A stretch of DNA of 64,000 bases from Catenovulum agarivorans YM01 (GTDB lineage Bacteria; Pseudomonadota; Gammaproteobacteria; Enterobacterales; Alteromonadaceae), in contig NZ_JH767527.1 of the NCBI RefSeq assembly GCF_000281085.1, positions 38,378 through 102,377 on the forward strand, read 5' to 3'. Below, piece by piece: positions 18,342 to 28,061 of this stretch. Both the position numbers and the translations under genes were made by a program. The notes under the pieces are model-generated. The model did not search any database. It saw nothing but the letters and a program-made list of their open reading frames with translations, and was not told the origin of the DNA. Numbering within the stretch: position 1 is the first letter of the stretch; each line of letters starts with the position of its first letter.

Positions 18342-19532
18342 ATGAAAAAAGTCGCCGTTTTTGGCTCTACCGGCTCTATCGGTCAGAGCACATTAGAGGT
18401 TATTCGTAATAACCCTAATCAATATCAAGTTTATGCATTGGCTGCGTTTAAAAGTGTCGCTTTGATGGTGCAGCAGTGTATCGAATTTAACCCTCAATAT
18501 GCGCTGTTGGTAGACGCTCAAGCAGCAGCCGAGCTCAAACAAAGTTTGCAAAATATCCCTGATTGCACGACACAAGTGTTAGTCGGTGTACGCGAACTAA
18601 ATGGGCTAGCAAAAGCTGATTACGATATATTAGTCGCTGCAATTGTTGGGGCTGCCGGTCTACAATCCACTTTAGCTGCCGCACAAGCAAGCAAAACCAT
18701 TTTACTCGCCAATAAAGAATCACTTGTCATGTCAGGGCAAATCTTTATTGATGAAGTTAAAAAACACGGCGCTAAATTATTGCCTGTCGACAGTGAACAC
18801 AACGCTATATTTCAAAGTTTACCCAGTGAATATCAAAAAGATTATCTAAACCAAGATATATGTGACTTTGGGGTTAAATCTATTATTTTAACTGGCTCAG
18901 GTGGACCATTTTTAAACGAGCCACTGGCTTCACTTAGCAGCAAAACGCCAGCTCAAGCTGTTGCTCATCCCAATTGGTCTATGGGGCAAAAAATTTCAGT
19001 TGATTCAGCAACTATGATGAATAAGGGCTTAGAGTTAATCGAAGCCTGCTGGTTATTTGGGGTGCAGCCTGATTTTATTGAAGTATTAATTCATCCTCAG
19101 TCCGTTATTCATTCTATGGTGCGTTATTTAGATGGTTCGGTATTGGCACAATTAGGTGCACCAGATATGAAAACGCCGATAGCTAATTGTTTAGCCTTCC
19201 CACAGCGTATTGTCTCAGGCAGTGAGCATTACGACTTTATCACAGGTAGTTCATTTGACTTTAAAGCGCCTGACTTTGAACGTTTTCCAAACCTTTATTT
19301 AGCCAAACAAGCATTTAAATTAGGTCAAGAATCAACAACAGTATTAAGTGCCGCCAATGAAGTGCACGTTGAAGCTTTTTTAAAAGAGCAAATTAGTTTT
19401 ACCGACATAGCTAAATTTAATCAGATTATCTTAGAATCTTACCAGCCAGCAGCGGTAGATGATATTGACAGCATTTTAGCTATTGACCAACAAGCTCGTC
19501 GTCTAGCCGAGCAGAAGTTGCAAGAGGCGTAA
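18342..19532 (+). CDS. dxr: 1-deoxy-D-xylulose 5-phosphate reductoisomerase
   Basis: This enzyme catalyses the committed step of the MEP isoprenoid pathway, feeding uppS two genes upstream. Near the start is the NADPH site GSTGSIGQSTLEV. Metal and substrate blocks follow: PVDSEHNAIFQ, GSGGPF and HPNWSMGQKISVDSATMMNKG. Its 396 residues are standard (398 in E. coli). The ATG immediately follows the cdsA stop codon. Confidence 0.96.
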   Translation: MKKVAVFGSTGSIGQSTLEVIRNNPNQYQVYALAAFKSVALMVQQCIEFNPQYALLVDAQAAAELKQSLQNIPDCTTQVLVGVRELNGLAKADYDILVAAIVGAAGLQSTLAAAQASKTILLANKESLVMSGQIFIDEVKKHGAKLLPVDSEHNAIFQSLPSEYQKDYLNQDICDFGVKSIILTGSGGPFLNEPLASLSSKTPAQAVAHPNWSMGQKISVDSATMMNKGLELIEACWLFGVQPDFIEVLIHPQSVIHSMVRYLDGSVLAQLGAPDMKTPIANCLAFPQRIVSGSEHYDFITGSSFDFKAPDFERFPNLYLAKQAFKLGQESTTVLSAANEVHVEAFLKEQISFTDIAKFNQIILESYQPAAVDDIDSILAIDQQARRLAEQKLQEA

Positions 19533-19535
19533 ACT

Positions 19536-20885
19536 ATGGATTTTATTTGGAACTTAGTCTCTTTTATCGTCGCCATTGGCGTTTTAGTCACCATACATGA
19601 ATACGGCCACTACAAAGTGGCGATTATGTCGGGGGTATACGTTAAACGTTTCTCGATAGGTTTTGGTAAGCCGCTTTATTCATGGTTTAACAAAGACGGC
19701 ACTGAATTTGTTATTGCGTCTATCCCGTTAGGCGGCTATGTGCGTATGTTGGACAGCCGTTTAGACGAAGTGACGGCTGACAATGAAGCGCAGGCGTTTG
19801 ATAAAAAGCCGGTTGGTAAGCGCATTGCTGTGGTTGCGGCAGGCCCTTTAGCCAATTTGTTTTTTGCTGTATTTGCTTTATGGATTATGTATTTAGTTGG
19901 TGTACCTGAAGTTAAACCTATTATTGGTGATCTAGTAGCTGATTCACCAATCGCCAACTCGGGTATTAAAGCGGAACAACAAATTGTCGAGATTAATGGC
20001 AATAGCACAGAAACTTGGCAACAAATTAATTTAGAGTTGATGGACTCGATTGGTGACAAACAACTGTCTATGTCTGTGCAATCACAAGGTCAATCTTATG
20101 CTCGTACCCATACAGTTGATTTAGCTAACTGGCAGTTTGATCCAGAAAAAGGCAATTTAATTCAAGCTTTAGGTATAGTGCCTTTCACCCCAGAAATTTT
20201 ACCTCGTATTGCCCATGTCGCTAAAGACACTCCAGCTGCACGCGCTGGTTTACAAGTGGGAGATCAAATTGTTGCCTATAACCAAATAGAGCCCTTTGAT
20301 TGGATAAAATTGTCAGGTTGGATAAAACAAAATCCACATGAACAATTACATTTGGTTATCGAGCGAAATAATCAAATTGAGGAACTTATCCTAACCATAG
20401 GCGTCAGAGAGTCCAATGGCGAACAAACAGGTTATTTAGGCATAGCGCCTGAGCTTGCACAATGGCCAGAACATTTACGATTTGAACATAGTTTTGGCCT
20501 TTTTGAGAGTTTGCAGCAAGCCGTTATCAAAACCTGGCGGTTAATCGCTGTTAGTTTTTCTATGATTGAAAAGCTAATTACAGGCGATGTTTCATACAAA
20601 TCTTTAAGTGGACCTATTTCTATTGCCCAAGGCGCAGGACAATCTGCAGGGCTTGGAGTCGTATACTTTTTAAGCTTTTTAGCGCTAATTAGCGTTAATT
20701 TAGGAATAATTAATCTGTTACCGCTTCCAGTACTTGATGGAGGCCATTTAGTTTATTACCTTATAGAGTTTGTGAGCGGTAAACCTGTACCTGAAAGGGT
20801 ACAAGAGATCGGATTTAGAATAGGGGCATTCATTATTTTTATGTTAATGAGCGTTGCCATATTAAACGACTTATCTCGTTGGTAA
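19536..20885 (+). CDS. rseP: Site-2 intramembrane protease RseP
   Basis: RseP cleaves anti-sigma factors such as RseA and remnant signal peptides inside the inner membrane. The zinc motif HEYGH lies in the first membrane helix (near residues 22-26), and the second metal motif LDGGH lies in the penultimate helix (near 402). Two PDZ domains occupy the periplasmic region (about 120-200 and 225-305). The 449 residues match E. coli (450). It is cotranscribed with dxr (three-base gap) and bamA. Confidence 0.95.
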   Translation: MDFIWNLVSFIVAIGVLVTIHEYGHYKVAIMSGVYVKRFSIGFGKPLYSWFNKDGTEFVIASIPLGGYVRMLDSRLDEVTADNEAQAFDKKPVGKRIAVVAAGPLANLFFAVFALWIMYLVGVPEVKPIIGDLVADSPIANSGIKAEQQIVEINGNSTETWQQINLELMDSIGDKQLSMSVQSQGQSYARTHTVDLANWQFDPEKGNLIQALGIVPFTPEILPRIAHVAKDTPAARAGLQVGDQIVAYNQIEPFDWIKLSGWIKQNPHEQLHLVIERNNQIEELILTIGVRESNGEQTGYLGIAPELAQWPEHLRFEHSFGLFESLQQAVIKTWRLIAVSFSMIEKLITGDVSYKSLSGPISIAQGAGQSAGLGVVYFLSFLALISVNLGIINLLPLPVLDGGHLVYYLIEFVSGKPVPERVQEIGFRIGAFIIFMLMSVAILNDLSRW

Positions 20886-20904
20886 GAATAACTTGAGTTT
20901 TCGA

Positions 20905-23415
20905 ATGAGAATAAAAAAATCAATATTAGCGTCAGCAGTCGCTCTAGTACTTTCAAATCCGGCGTACGCCTTAGATGAGTTTGTTATTGAAGATATCCAA
21001 GTTAATGGATTACAGCGTGTTTCATTAGGTTCTTCGTTAACCTACATTCCTGTGCAAACTGGCGATAAGTTAACTGACTTTCGTTTAACTCAAACTATTA
21101 AGTCATTATATTCATCTGGCCATTTCGACAACATTGAAGTTTACCAAGAAGGTAAAACTTTAATTATTAAAGTGTCAGAGCGCCCAACCATTGCAGAAAT
21201 TGAATTTGACGGTAATAAGGATGTTAAAGAAGAGCAGTTGCAAGAGAACTTGCAAGACCAAAATATTCGCATCGGTGAGCCGTTAGACAAAACGACACTG
21301 ACTTTGTTGGAAAAAGGTTTAGAAGATTTTTATCAAAGCATAGGTAAATATAACGCTTCAGTTACTGCAAAAATCAGCCATTTACCACGCAACAGGGTTA
21401 AATTAACTTTTGAATTTACCGAAGGTAAAGCGGCTAAAGTTAAACAAATTAATATTGTTGGTAACACCTTATTTGACGATGCCAAATTATTAAGCTTGTT
21501 CGAATCTAAATATGATTTGCCATGGTGGCAATTCATGTCGAATGATAGATATCAAAAACAAACTTTTTCTGGTGATATCGAAAAACTTGAATCTTTTTAT
21601 AAAGACCAAGGTTATGTGCGTTTTGCCGTCGACTCAACCCAAGTATCGTTAACACCTGATAAAGAACAAGTTTATGTAACTTTAAACCTTGAAGAAGGTG
21701 AAAAGTATAAAGTTAACGAAGTTAACTTTATTGGTGATATGGTTGGTCTAGACAACGTCATCAAAGCGTTGGTACCGATTCGCCAAGGTGATTATTACAG
21801 CGCGGCAACTATTACCTACAGCGAAGAAACCATTTCGAATTATTTAGGAGCATTTGGTTATGCTTATCCTGAAGTAAAAACCATTCCTGATGTTAACGAT
21901 GAAACTAAAGAAGTTTCATTAACTATGTCGGTGACACCAGGTAGCCGTATTAACGTTAGACGCATAAGTTTTGTTGGGAATGCGATTACTGATGACGAAG
22001 TATTACGTCGTGAGCTTCGCCAATTTGAAGGTAGCTGGTTATCCAATCGAGCATTGGAAGGTTCAAAAGCCCGTTTGGCCCGTTTACCTTATATAGAAAA
22101 TGTTGAATTCGAAACGGTTAAATTACCGGGCGAATCAGACTTAGTTGATGTTATTTTTACCATTAAAGAACGTCCATCTGGCTCCTTTACTGCCGGTGTT
22201 GGTTATGGTGATTTAACCGGTTTAAGTTTACAACTAGGTGTCCAACAAGAAAACTTCTTAGGTACGGGTAACAGTGTAGGTGTAAGTGTTAATACTTACA
22301 GCTATTCCAAAAATATTAGCTTAAGTTTTACCGACCCTTATTTCACAGTTGATGGTGTTAGTTTAGGTGGTTCAGTTAGTTATAGTGAATTGAATTATGG
22401 TGGACGCTTTTCTAACTCGGAAGATTATGATCTCACACGTATCTCATCGCGATTAACTCTGGGTTATCCGTTGGATGAAATTAGTCGTATTAGTTATGGT
22501 ATAGGTTATTTACATAACGAGATGTCTAATATTTCGTCGCAAAGCACATCTGAGCAGATGTCGAATTTTTATGCTATATACGAAGATCCTGACAACAAAC
22601 AAAACCAGCTAGTGTTTGATAATTTCGAATTTAATATTAACTGGATGCAATCAACTTTGAATCGAGGTTTGTTCCCGAGTGCCGGAGCGAGCCAAAATTT
22701 AGGTTTTAAGATTGCGGTGCCAGGGTCTGATGCGCAGTTCTTTAAAATAACCGCAGAAGATAGACGCTATTTCCCGTTGTCGCGTGACCATAGATGGGTG
22801 TTTATGACCAAAGCATCTTTTGGTTATGCAAATGGTTATGGTACCACTGACGAAGGGCATGATCATGTATTGCCGATTTGGGAAATGTTCCGTGCTGGTG
22901 GCTCGTCGACCATGCGCGGCTTTGAAAATAACGTAGTGGGTCCTAAGTTGTTTTACCGAACAGGCCAAACTAAGCCAGGCCCAGTCGGACCTGATGGTCT
23001 ACCTACGGAAATCAATGATACACCTGATAATGACGTTATTCAGAAATATACTCGTAATGGCACAAATGCTATTTCAAATGGTGGTAATGCTCAGGCATTA
23101 GCGACATTAGAGCTTATTTTCCCAATACCATTTACTGAAGAACCTTCGTCGTCAGTTCGACCAAGTTTCTTCTTGGATGTAGGTAATGTCTGGGATACAG
23201 AGTTTGATATTGATAGATATAGTAATTTAAAAGCGGCTGAATTAGCGAAATTAGATGACTATTCTGATCCTTCGCGTTATCGTGCTTCAGCTGGTATGTC
23301 TATACAATGGATTTCACCTATGGGACCCATTGTATTTAGTTTTGCCAAACCACTGAAAAAATTCGATGATGACGATACTAAATTCTTCAGTTTTAATATT
23401 GGCCAAACTTTCTAA
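20905..23415 (+). CDS. bamA: Outer membrane protein assembly factor BamA
   Basis: BamA is the beta-barrel core of the outer-membrane insertion machine. A signal peptide (cut after NPAYA, about residue 22) precedes five POTRA domains (about 23-420), then an Omp85 barrel. The lid-lock motif occurs as MRGF within GGSSTMRGFENN. The sequence ends in a phenylalanine (FNIGQTF), the usual Bam-recognition C-terminus. I prefer ATG 20905 (836 residues) over TTG 20893, because it gives a clean signal peptide. Transcribed between rseP and skp. Confidence 0.96.
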   Translation: MRIKKSILASAVALVLSNPAYALDEFVIEDIQVNGLQRVSLGSSLTYIPVQTGDKLTDFRLTQTIKSLYSSGHFDNIEVYQEGKTLIIKVSERPTIAEIEFDGNKDVKEEQLQENLQDQNIRIGEPLDKTTLTLLEKGLEDFYQSIGKYNASVTAKISHLPRNRVKLTFEFTEGKAAKVKQINIVGNTLFDDAKLLSLFESKYDLPWWQFMSNDRYQKQTFSGDIEKLESFYKDQGYVRFAVDSTQVSLTPDKEQVYVTLNLEEGEKYKVNEVNFIGDMVGLDNVIKALVPIRQGDYYSAATITYSEETISNYLGAFGYAYPEVKTIPDVNDETKEVSLTMSVTPGSRINVRRISFVGNAITDDEVLRRELRQFEGSWLSNRALEGSKARLARLPYIENVEFETVKLPGESDLVDVIFTIKERPSGSFTAGVGYGDLTGLSLQLGVQQENFLGTGNSVGVSVNTYSYSKNISLSFTDPYFTVDGVSLGGSVSYSELNYGGRFSNSEDYDLTRISSRLTLGYPLDEISRISYGIGYLHNEMSNISSQSTSEQMSNFYAIYEDPDNKQNQLVFDNFEFNINWMQSTLNRGLFPSAGASQNLGFKIAVPGSDAQFFKITAEDRRYFPLSRDHRWVFMTKASFGYANGYGTTDEGHDHVLPIWEMFRAGGSSTMRGFENNVVGPKLFYRTGQTKPGPVGPDGLPTEINDTPDNDVIQKYTRNGTNAISNGGNAQALATLELIFPIPFTEEPSSSVRPSFFLDVGNVWDTEFDIDRYSNLKAAELAKLDDYSDPSRYRASAGMSIQWISPMGPIVFSFAKPLKKFDDDDTKFFSFNIGQTF

Positions 23416-23435
23416 TTTTGAGGAGTAATTTAATA

Positions 23436-23954
23436 ATGACAAAATATAATAAGGCCTTAGCACTACTTTTAACTTTAGCTTCTGGTGTTTTTTGCGCTAG
23501 CGCATCTGCAGCAGAAAAAATTGGGGTAATTGATGTACAAGCTGTTTTCCAACAGTTACCACAAGCTGCAGCAATTGAATCTAACATTAATGCCGAGTTC
23601 AAAGATCGCATTGAAGAAATTCAACGTCTACAAACCGATATTAAATTTTATATGGAAAAGCAGCAACGTGAAGCTGCAACCATGAGCGCAGCACAGAAAA
23701 AAGAGTTGGAAGATAAAATTCGTACTCTAGGTGCTGAATATCAAGAAAAAGCTAAACCACTTGATCAAGATTTACGTCAACGTCAAGGTGAAGAGCGCAA
23801 CCGCTTATTAGGTTTGATTAAACAATCTATCGATAAAGTTGGTGCAGCGCAAAAATATGACATTATTTTACAATCTTCTGCTGTTGCTTATTTAGGTGAC
23901 GAAGCGGACAACTTAACCGCAAAAGTTATCGAAGAAGCGAGCAAAATGAAGTAA
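23436..23954 (+). CDS. skp: Periplasmic chaperone Skp (OmpH family)
   Basis: Skp is a trimeric 'jellyfish' chaperone that carries unfolded outer-membrane proteins to BamA. A signal peptide (1-25, ending ASA) precedes a 147-residue mature protein that is almost wholly charged, long helix (about 60-130), framed by short beta segments including EKIGVIDVQAVF. ATG 23436 has GAGGAG ten bases upstream; the longer TTG-started frame would bury the signal peptide. Its stop overlaps the lpxD start by one base. Confidence 0.93.
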   Translation: MTKYNKALALLLTLASGVFCASASAAEKIGVIDVQAVFQQLPQAAAIESNINAEFKDRIEEIQRLQTDIKFYMEKQQREAATMSAAQKKELEDKIRTLGAEYQEKAKPLDQDLRQRQGEERNRLLGLIKQSIDKVGAAQKYDIILQSSAVAYLGDEADNLTAKVIEEASKMK

Positions 23955-24988
23955 TGGCTAGCTTTACTCTTGCCCAACTAGCTGAGCAATTATCGGTTGA
24001 ATTAGTCGGTGATGCTCAGCACTGCGTTGAAACAACAGCGAGCATTGATGATGCATCTGCTAATCAAGCGACGTTTTTTAACGATAAAAAATATCTTGAA
24101 TCGTTAAAAGCAACCAATGCTGGTGTCGTTGTACTCAAAGCTGAATTTGCCGAACATTTTGCTGGCAATAAACTTATTTCTAGCAACCCGTATTTAACTT
24201 ATGCATTGATAGCCCAATTGTTAGATACTACACCTGCGCTTGCTAATGGTATTCATCCGCAAGCAGTCATCGAACAGGGCGCTATGGTTGCACCTGACGC
24301 TCATATAGCTGCTTGTGCTGTGGTTAAAACCGGTGCTGTTGTTGGCTCTGGCACTCAAATAGGTGCGGGGGTTTATATTGGTGAAAATGCAAAAGTGGGC
24401 AAGGGCTGTAAGGTTTATCCTAATGCAACTATTTATCATGCAGTCGAAATGGGTGACAACTGTATTATCCATTCTGGCGCGGTAATAGGCTCTGATGGTT
24501 TTGGCTTTGCGAATGACAAATCTAACTGGGTTAAAATCCCGCAAGTTGGCTCAGTTATCATTGGCAACAATGTAGAAATAGGCTCGAATACCAGCATAGA
24601 TCGTGGTGCATTACACAATACAGTTATTGCTGATGGGGTAAAAATAGATAACCTAATTCATTTAGCCCATAACGTTGAGATTGGTAAAAATAGCGCTCTA
24701 GCAGCAGGTACAGCAATTGCCGGTAGTACCAAAGTGGGTGAGCGTTGTACATTTGCTGGTTGTGTGGCGGTAAACGGTCATATTGAAATTGGTGATGATG
24801 TGCATTTTACCGGTACAAGCATGGTAACTTCATCCTTCAAACAAGCTGGCGTATATTCTTCTGGTATTCCAGCTGTAGAGAATAAAGACTGGCGCAAAAA
24901 CACTGCACGTTTGCGCAAGATTGAAACTTTGTTTGATAAAGTCAAATTACTTGAACAAGAAATTGCTCGGTTAAAAGAAGACATTTAA
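23954..24988 (+). CDS. lpxD: UDP-3-O-(3-hydroxyacyl)glucosamine N-acyltransferase
   Basis: LpxD adds the second hydroxy-acyl chain in lipid A synthesis. The N-terminal uridine-binding domain (1-100) is followed by a long left-handed beta-helix of hexapeptide repeats (about 105-290). The catalytic histidine region is HLAHNVEIGKN, and a C-terminal helix ends the protein. Its 344 residues match E. coli (341). The ATG overlaps the skp stop (TAATG). Confidence 0.95.
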   Translation: MASFTLAQLAEQLSVELVGDAQHCVETTASIDDASANQATFFNDKKYLESLKATNAGVVVLKAEFAEHFAGNKLISSNPYLTYALIAQLLDTTPALANGIHPQAVIEQGAMVAPDAHIAACAVVKTGAVVGSGTQIGAGVYIGENAKVGKGCKVYPNATIYHAVEMGDNCIIHSGAVIGSDGFGFANDKSNWVKIPQVGSVIIGNNVEIGSNTSIDRGALHNTVIADGVKIDNLIHLAHNVEIGKNSALAAGTAIAGSTKVGERCTFAGCVAVNGHIEIGDDVHFTGTSMVTSSFKQAGVYSSGIPAVENKDWRKNTARLRKIETLFDKVKLLEQEIARLKEDI

Positions 24989-25015
24989 AACATCGCATAA
25001 GGGCTAAACGTCATA

Positions 25016-25021
25016 TATAAT
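25016..25021 (+). promoter_or_regulatory. Possible internal promoter before fabZ
   Basis: A perfect TATAAT sits 39 bases before the fabZ start in the 71-base gap after lpxD, followed by a GCGGGC discriminator. No convincing -35 box is present, so this is only a candidate for extra transcription of fabZ-lpxA-lpxB. Confidence 0.35.
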
Positions 25022-25059
25022 GCGGGCATTAAAATAAAGATTAAACAGGAAGCTAGGTT

Positions 25060-25527
25060 TTGACAACTGAATTAAATGCGATTGATATCCAGGAAATTTT
25101 CACTTTATTACCACACAGATATCCATTTTTATTAATTGATCGTGTGATTGATTACAAACCATTAGATTATTTACATGGTTATAAAAATGTCACAGTAAAC
25201 GAACCTATTTTCACTGGTCATTTTCCTGGTAAACCAATCTTTCCAGGCGTGTTAATTGTTGAAGCTCTTGCGCAAGCAACTGGTGTATTGGGTTTTAAAT
25301 CTATGCAAGCTGTGCAAACTGAAAAGCCAGAGCAAGAAGAATTATACCTTTTAGCTGGTATCGACAATGTTCGTTTCAAACAACCAGTTACACCAGGTGA
25401 TCAACTTCACCTACATGCGCAATTTATCAAAGAGCGTAAAGGTATTTGGAAATTTGAATGTAAAGCCGAAGTCGACAATAAAATTGTTTGTGCTGCTGAC
25501 ATAACCTGTGCAAGACGAGTAATGTAA
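25060..25527 (+). CDS. fabZ: 3-hydroxyacyl-[acyl-carrier-protein] dehydratase FabZ
   Basis: FabZ dehydrates 3-hydroxyacyl-ACP in fatty-acid elongation and competes with LpxA for its substrate. The hot-dog fold motif [14 protein letters not shown] (17-30) contains the catalytic histidine, and [21 protein letters not shown] has the catalytic glutamate. It begins at TTG 25060, ten bases after an AGGA site; E. coli fabZ also starts with TTG. Its 155 residues are normal (151 in E. coli). Confidence 0.95.
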   Translation: MTTELNAIDIQEIFTLLPHRYPFLLIDRVIDYKPLDYLHGYKNVTVNEPIFTGHFPGKPIFPGVLIVEALAQATGVLGFKSMQAVQTEKPEQEELYLLAGIDNVRFKQPVTPGDQLHLHAQFIKERKGIWKFECKAEVDNKIVCAADITCARRVM

Positions 25528-25529
25528 CA

Positions 25530-26300
25530 GTGATCCATCAAACGGCAATTATCGATTCAAAAGCAAAGTTAGCCTCTAATGTGTCTGTTGGCCCATGGAG
25601 CTATATTGGTGCGGATGTTGAAATTGGCGAAGGAACAGTCATTGGTTCACATGTAGTGATCAAAGGGCCAACTAAAATTGGCCGAAATAACAAAATTTTT
25701 CAATTTTCTTCAATTGGTGAAGAATGCCAAGATAAAAAATATGCGGGTGAACCTACTCGTTTAGAAATTGGTGATAACAATATTATTCGCGAATCAGTGA
25801 CCATTCATCGTGGTACTGTTCAAGACAATAGTTTAACCAAAATTGGCAGTGGTAACTTGTTGATGGCTTATGTGCATATAGCACATGACTGTATGGTTGG
25901 TGACAACAACATACTTGCAAATAACGCAACCCTTGCAGGCCATGTACATGTTGGTGATTTCGCTATTTTAGGTGGTTTTACCGGCGTGCATCAATTTTGT
26001 AAAATTGGCAGTTATTCGTTTTGTGGTGTTGGCTCTGTGGTTGTTAAAGATGTCATCCCTTATCTAATGGCAGCTGGACAAAATGCAGTACCGCACGGTA
26101 TGAATACCGAAGGTTTGCGCCGCAAAGGCTATAGTGCTGAAGCTATTTCAGCACTTAAAAAAGCCTATAAAATCATTTATCGCCAAGGTCTAACTTTAGC
26201 CGCGGCACAACAAGAATTGACCGAATTGGCTAAAGATGAGCCAAGTGTTCAATTGATTGTTGATTTCTTACAAGACTCATCACGAGGCATAATTCGCTAA
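25530..26300 (+). CDS. lpxA: UDP-N-acetylglucosamine O-acyltransferase
   Basis: LpxA catalyses the first step of lipid A synthesis. The protein is a left-handed beta-helix of hexapeptide repeats (1-190) with the catalytic histidine in [13 protein letters not shown], followed by a helical C-terminal domain. Its 256 residues are near E. coli's 262. It starts at GTG 25530, two bases after the fabZ stop, so it relies on translational coupling. Confidence 0.95.
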   Translation: MIHQTAIIDSKAKLASNVSVGPWSYIGADVEIGEGTVIGSHVVIKGPTKIGRNNKIFQFSSIGEECQDKKYAGEPTRLEIGDNNIIRESVTIHRGTVQDNSLTKIGSGNLLMAYVHIAHDCMVGDNNILANNATLAGHVHVGDFAILGGFTGVHQFCKIGSYSFCGVGSVVVKDVIPYLMAAGQNAVPHGMNTEGLRRKGYSAEAISALKKAYKIIYRQGLTLAAAQQELTELAKDEPSVQLIVDFLQDSSRGIIR

Positions 26301-26302
26301 TT

Positions 26303-27457
26303 ATGCCTAAGCAACTCACTATTGCTTTGGTCGCTGGAGAGCGTTCTGGCGACATTATCGCTGCCAATTTTATCTCTGCATTTAAACACTTGATGGCCGA
26401 TAGCAATATTGAAATTAAGTTTGAGGGTATTGCAGGACCTTTAATGTTAGAGCAGGGCATGCAAAGCTTCTATGATATGGAAGAGCTTGCGGTAATGGGT
26501 CTTGTTGAAGTGTTAGGTCGATTACCTCGCTTATTAAAAATTCGCAGAAACTTAATTAAACACTGGCGTGATAACCCACCTGATTTGTTTATGGGGATAG
26601 ATGCACCAGATTTTAATTTAACCTTAGAAGAAAAGCTCAAACAATCCGGCATTAAAACTGTTCATTACGTTAGCCCATCTATTTGGGCATGGCGACAAAA
26701 ACGCGTGTTTAAGGTTAAACGTGCCGTTGACATGGTTTTAACTTTATTGCCGTTTGAGAATAAGTTTTATCACAAGTTTGATGTGCCTTGCCAATTTGTT
26801 GGTCATACTCTAGCTGACCAAATTCCGCTGCAAACAGACAAACAAAGCGCTAAACAAGCACTTGGTTTAAATCTTGAAGACGACTTCATCGCTGTATTAC
26901 CGGGTAGCCGTAGTAGTGAAGTTTCTATGTTAACTGAAGATTTTGCCAAAACATGCCAATTGCTTAATCAGCAAAATCCTAAATTGAAATTTATCGCAGC
27001 AGCCGTCAACGTAGAGAAGCAGCAATATATACAAGATATCTTTGGCCAAATCGCACCCGAACTAGATATACATGTGATTATTGGTAAAAGCCGTGAGGTT
27101 ATGGGCGCTGCCAACGCTATCTTAATCGCCTCAGGTACAGCGACCTTGGAAGCAGCACTAATTAAACGGCCTATGGTGGTGTGTTATCGTTTTAAAGCTT
27201 TGTCGTATCAAATCTTCAAACGATTGGTTAAAGTTAAATACTTTTCACTGCCTAATTTAATTATGGATAAGCCAGTAGTTGCTGAGTTATTACAAGACCA
27301 AGTCACAGCTGAAAATATTGTAGCAGAGCTAAACAAGGTGATGTTTGACGAAAACCAACAGCAGCTTGAAGATTTTCATTCTATTCACCAACAACTAAAA
27401 CAAGATGCAGGTGTAATAGCTGCACAAACTATCAAGAAATTGTTATATGCAAGTTGA
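26303..27457 (+). CDS. lpxB: Lipid-A-disaccharide synthase
   Basis: This peripheral inner-membrane glycosyltransferase (family GT19) joins lipid X with UDP-diacylglucosamine. Conserved blocks are [14 protein letters not shown] (10-23), [27 protein letters not shown] and LPGSRSSEV. The 384 residues match E. coli (382). The gene starts two bases after lpxA and overlaps rnhB by 11 bases. Confidence 0.95.
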   Translation: MPKQLTIALVAGERSGDIIAANFISAFKHLMADSNIEIKFEGIAGPLMLEQGMQSFYDMEELAVMGLVEVLGRLPRLLKIRRNLIKHWRDNPPDLFMGIDAPDFNLTLEEKLKQSGIKTVHYVSPSIWAWRQKRVFKVKRAVDMVLTLLPFENKFYHKFDVPCQFVGHTLADQIPLQTDKQSAKQALGLNLEDDFIAVLPGSRSSEVSMLTEDFAKTCQLLNQQNPKLKFIAAAVNVEKQQYIQDIFGQIAPELDIHVIIGKSREVMGAANAILIASGTATLEAALIKRPMVVCYRFKALSYQIFKRLVKVKYFSLPNLIMDKPVVAELLQDQVTAENIVAELNKVMFDENQQQLEDFHSIHQQLKQDAGVIAAQTIKKLLYAS

Positions 27458-28061
27458 GTTAGATTTTTCCGCTAGTAAAAATTATCAATTAGTCGCAGGT
27501 GTTGATGAAGTAGGGCGTGGCCCACTCGTTGGCAATGTAGTCGCTGCTGCGGTTATTTTAGACCCAAACAATCCAATTGAAGGTTTACGTGATTCGAAAA
27601 AACTTTCAGAGAAAAAAAGGATACTGCTTGAGCAACAAATCAAACAAAAAGCCATCAGCTGGTGTGTCGCGGTAGCAACACCCGAAGAAATAGACCAAAT
27701 CAATATCTTACAAGCGAGCTTTTTAGCTATGCAACGTGCTGTTGAAGGTTTAAAAACACAGCCTGAGTTTTGTTATGTTGATGGTAATAAGTTACCTAAA
27801 TTAACTATGCCTGCTGAGGCTATCGTTAAAGGTGATGATTTAGTGCCTGCAATTAGTGCTGCATCTATCTTGGCTAAACAAGCTAGAGACCAAGAAATGT
27901 ACGACTTGGCTAAACTCTATCCAGACTATCAATTTGATAAACACAAAGGCTACCCAACGGCTGCGCATCTAAGTATTATTCAGAAACTTGGCGTGTTACC
28001 AGAGTACCGCAAGAGTTTTAAACCAGTGCAGAAAATATTGGAGCAAGTGTCTCATGGCTGA
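27447..28061 (+). CDS. rnhB: Ribonuclease HII
   Basis: RNase HII removes ribonucleotides from DNA and RNA:DNA hybrids. The active-site motif DEVGRGPL is at residues 20-27, with further acidic residues in GLRDSKKLS and YVDGNK. Its 204 residues are typical. It overlaps lpxB by 11 bases at the start and dnaE by eight at the end, continuing the packed operon. Confidence 0.95.
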   Translation: MQVELDFSASKNYQLVAGVDEVGRGPLVGNVVAAAVILDPNNPIEGLRDSKKLSEKKRILLEQQIKQKAISWCVAVATPEEIDQINILQASFLAMQRAVEGLKTQPEFCYVDGNKLPKLTMPAEAIVKGDDLVPAISAASILAKQARDQEMYDLAKLYPDYQFDKHKGYPTAAHLSIIQKLGVLPEYRKSFKPVQKILEQVSHG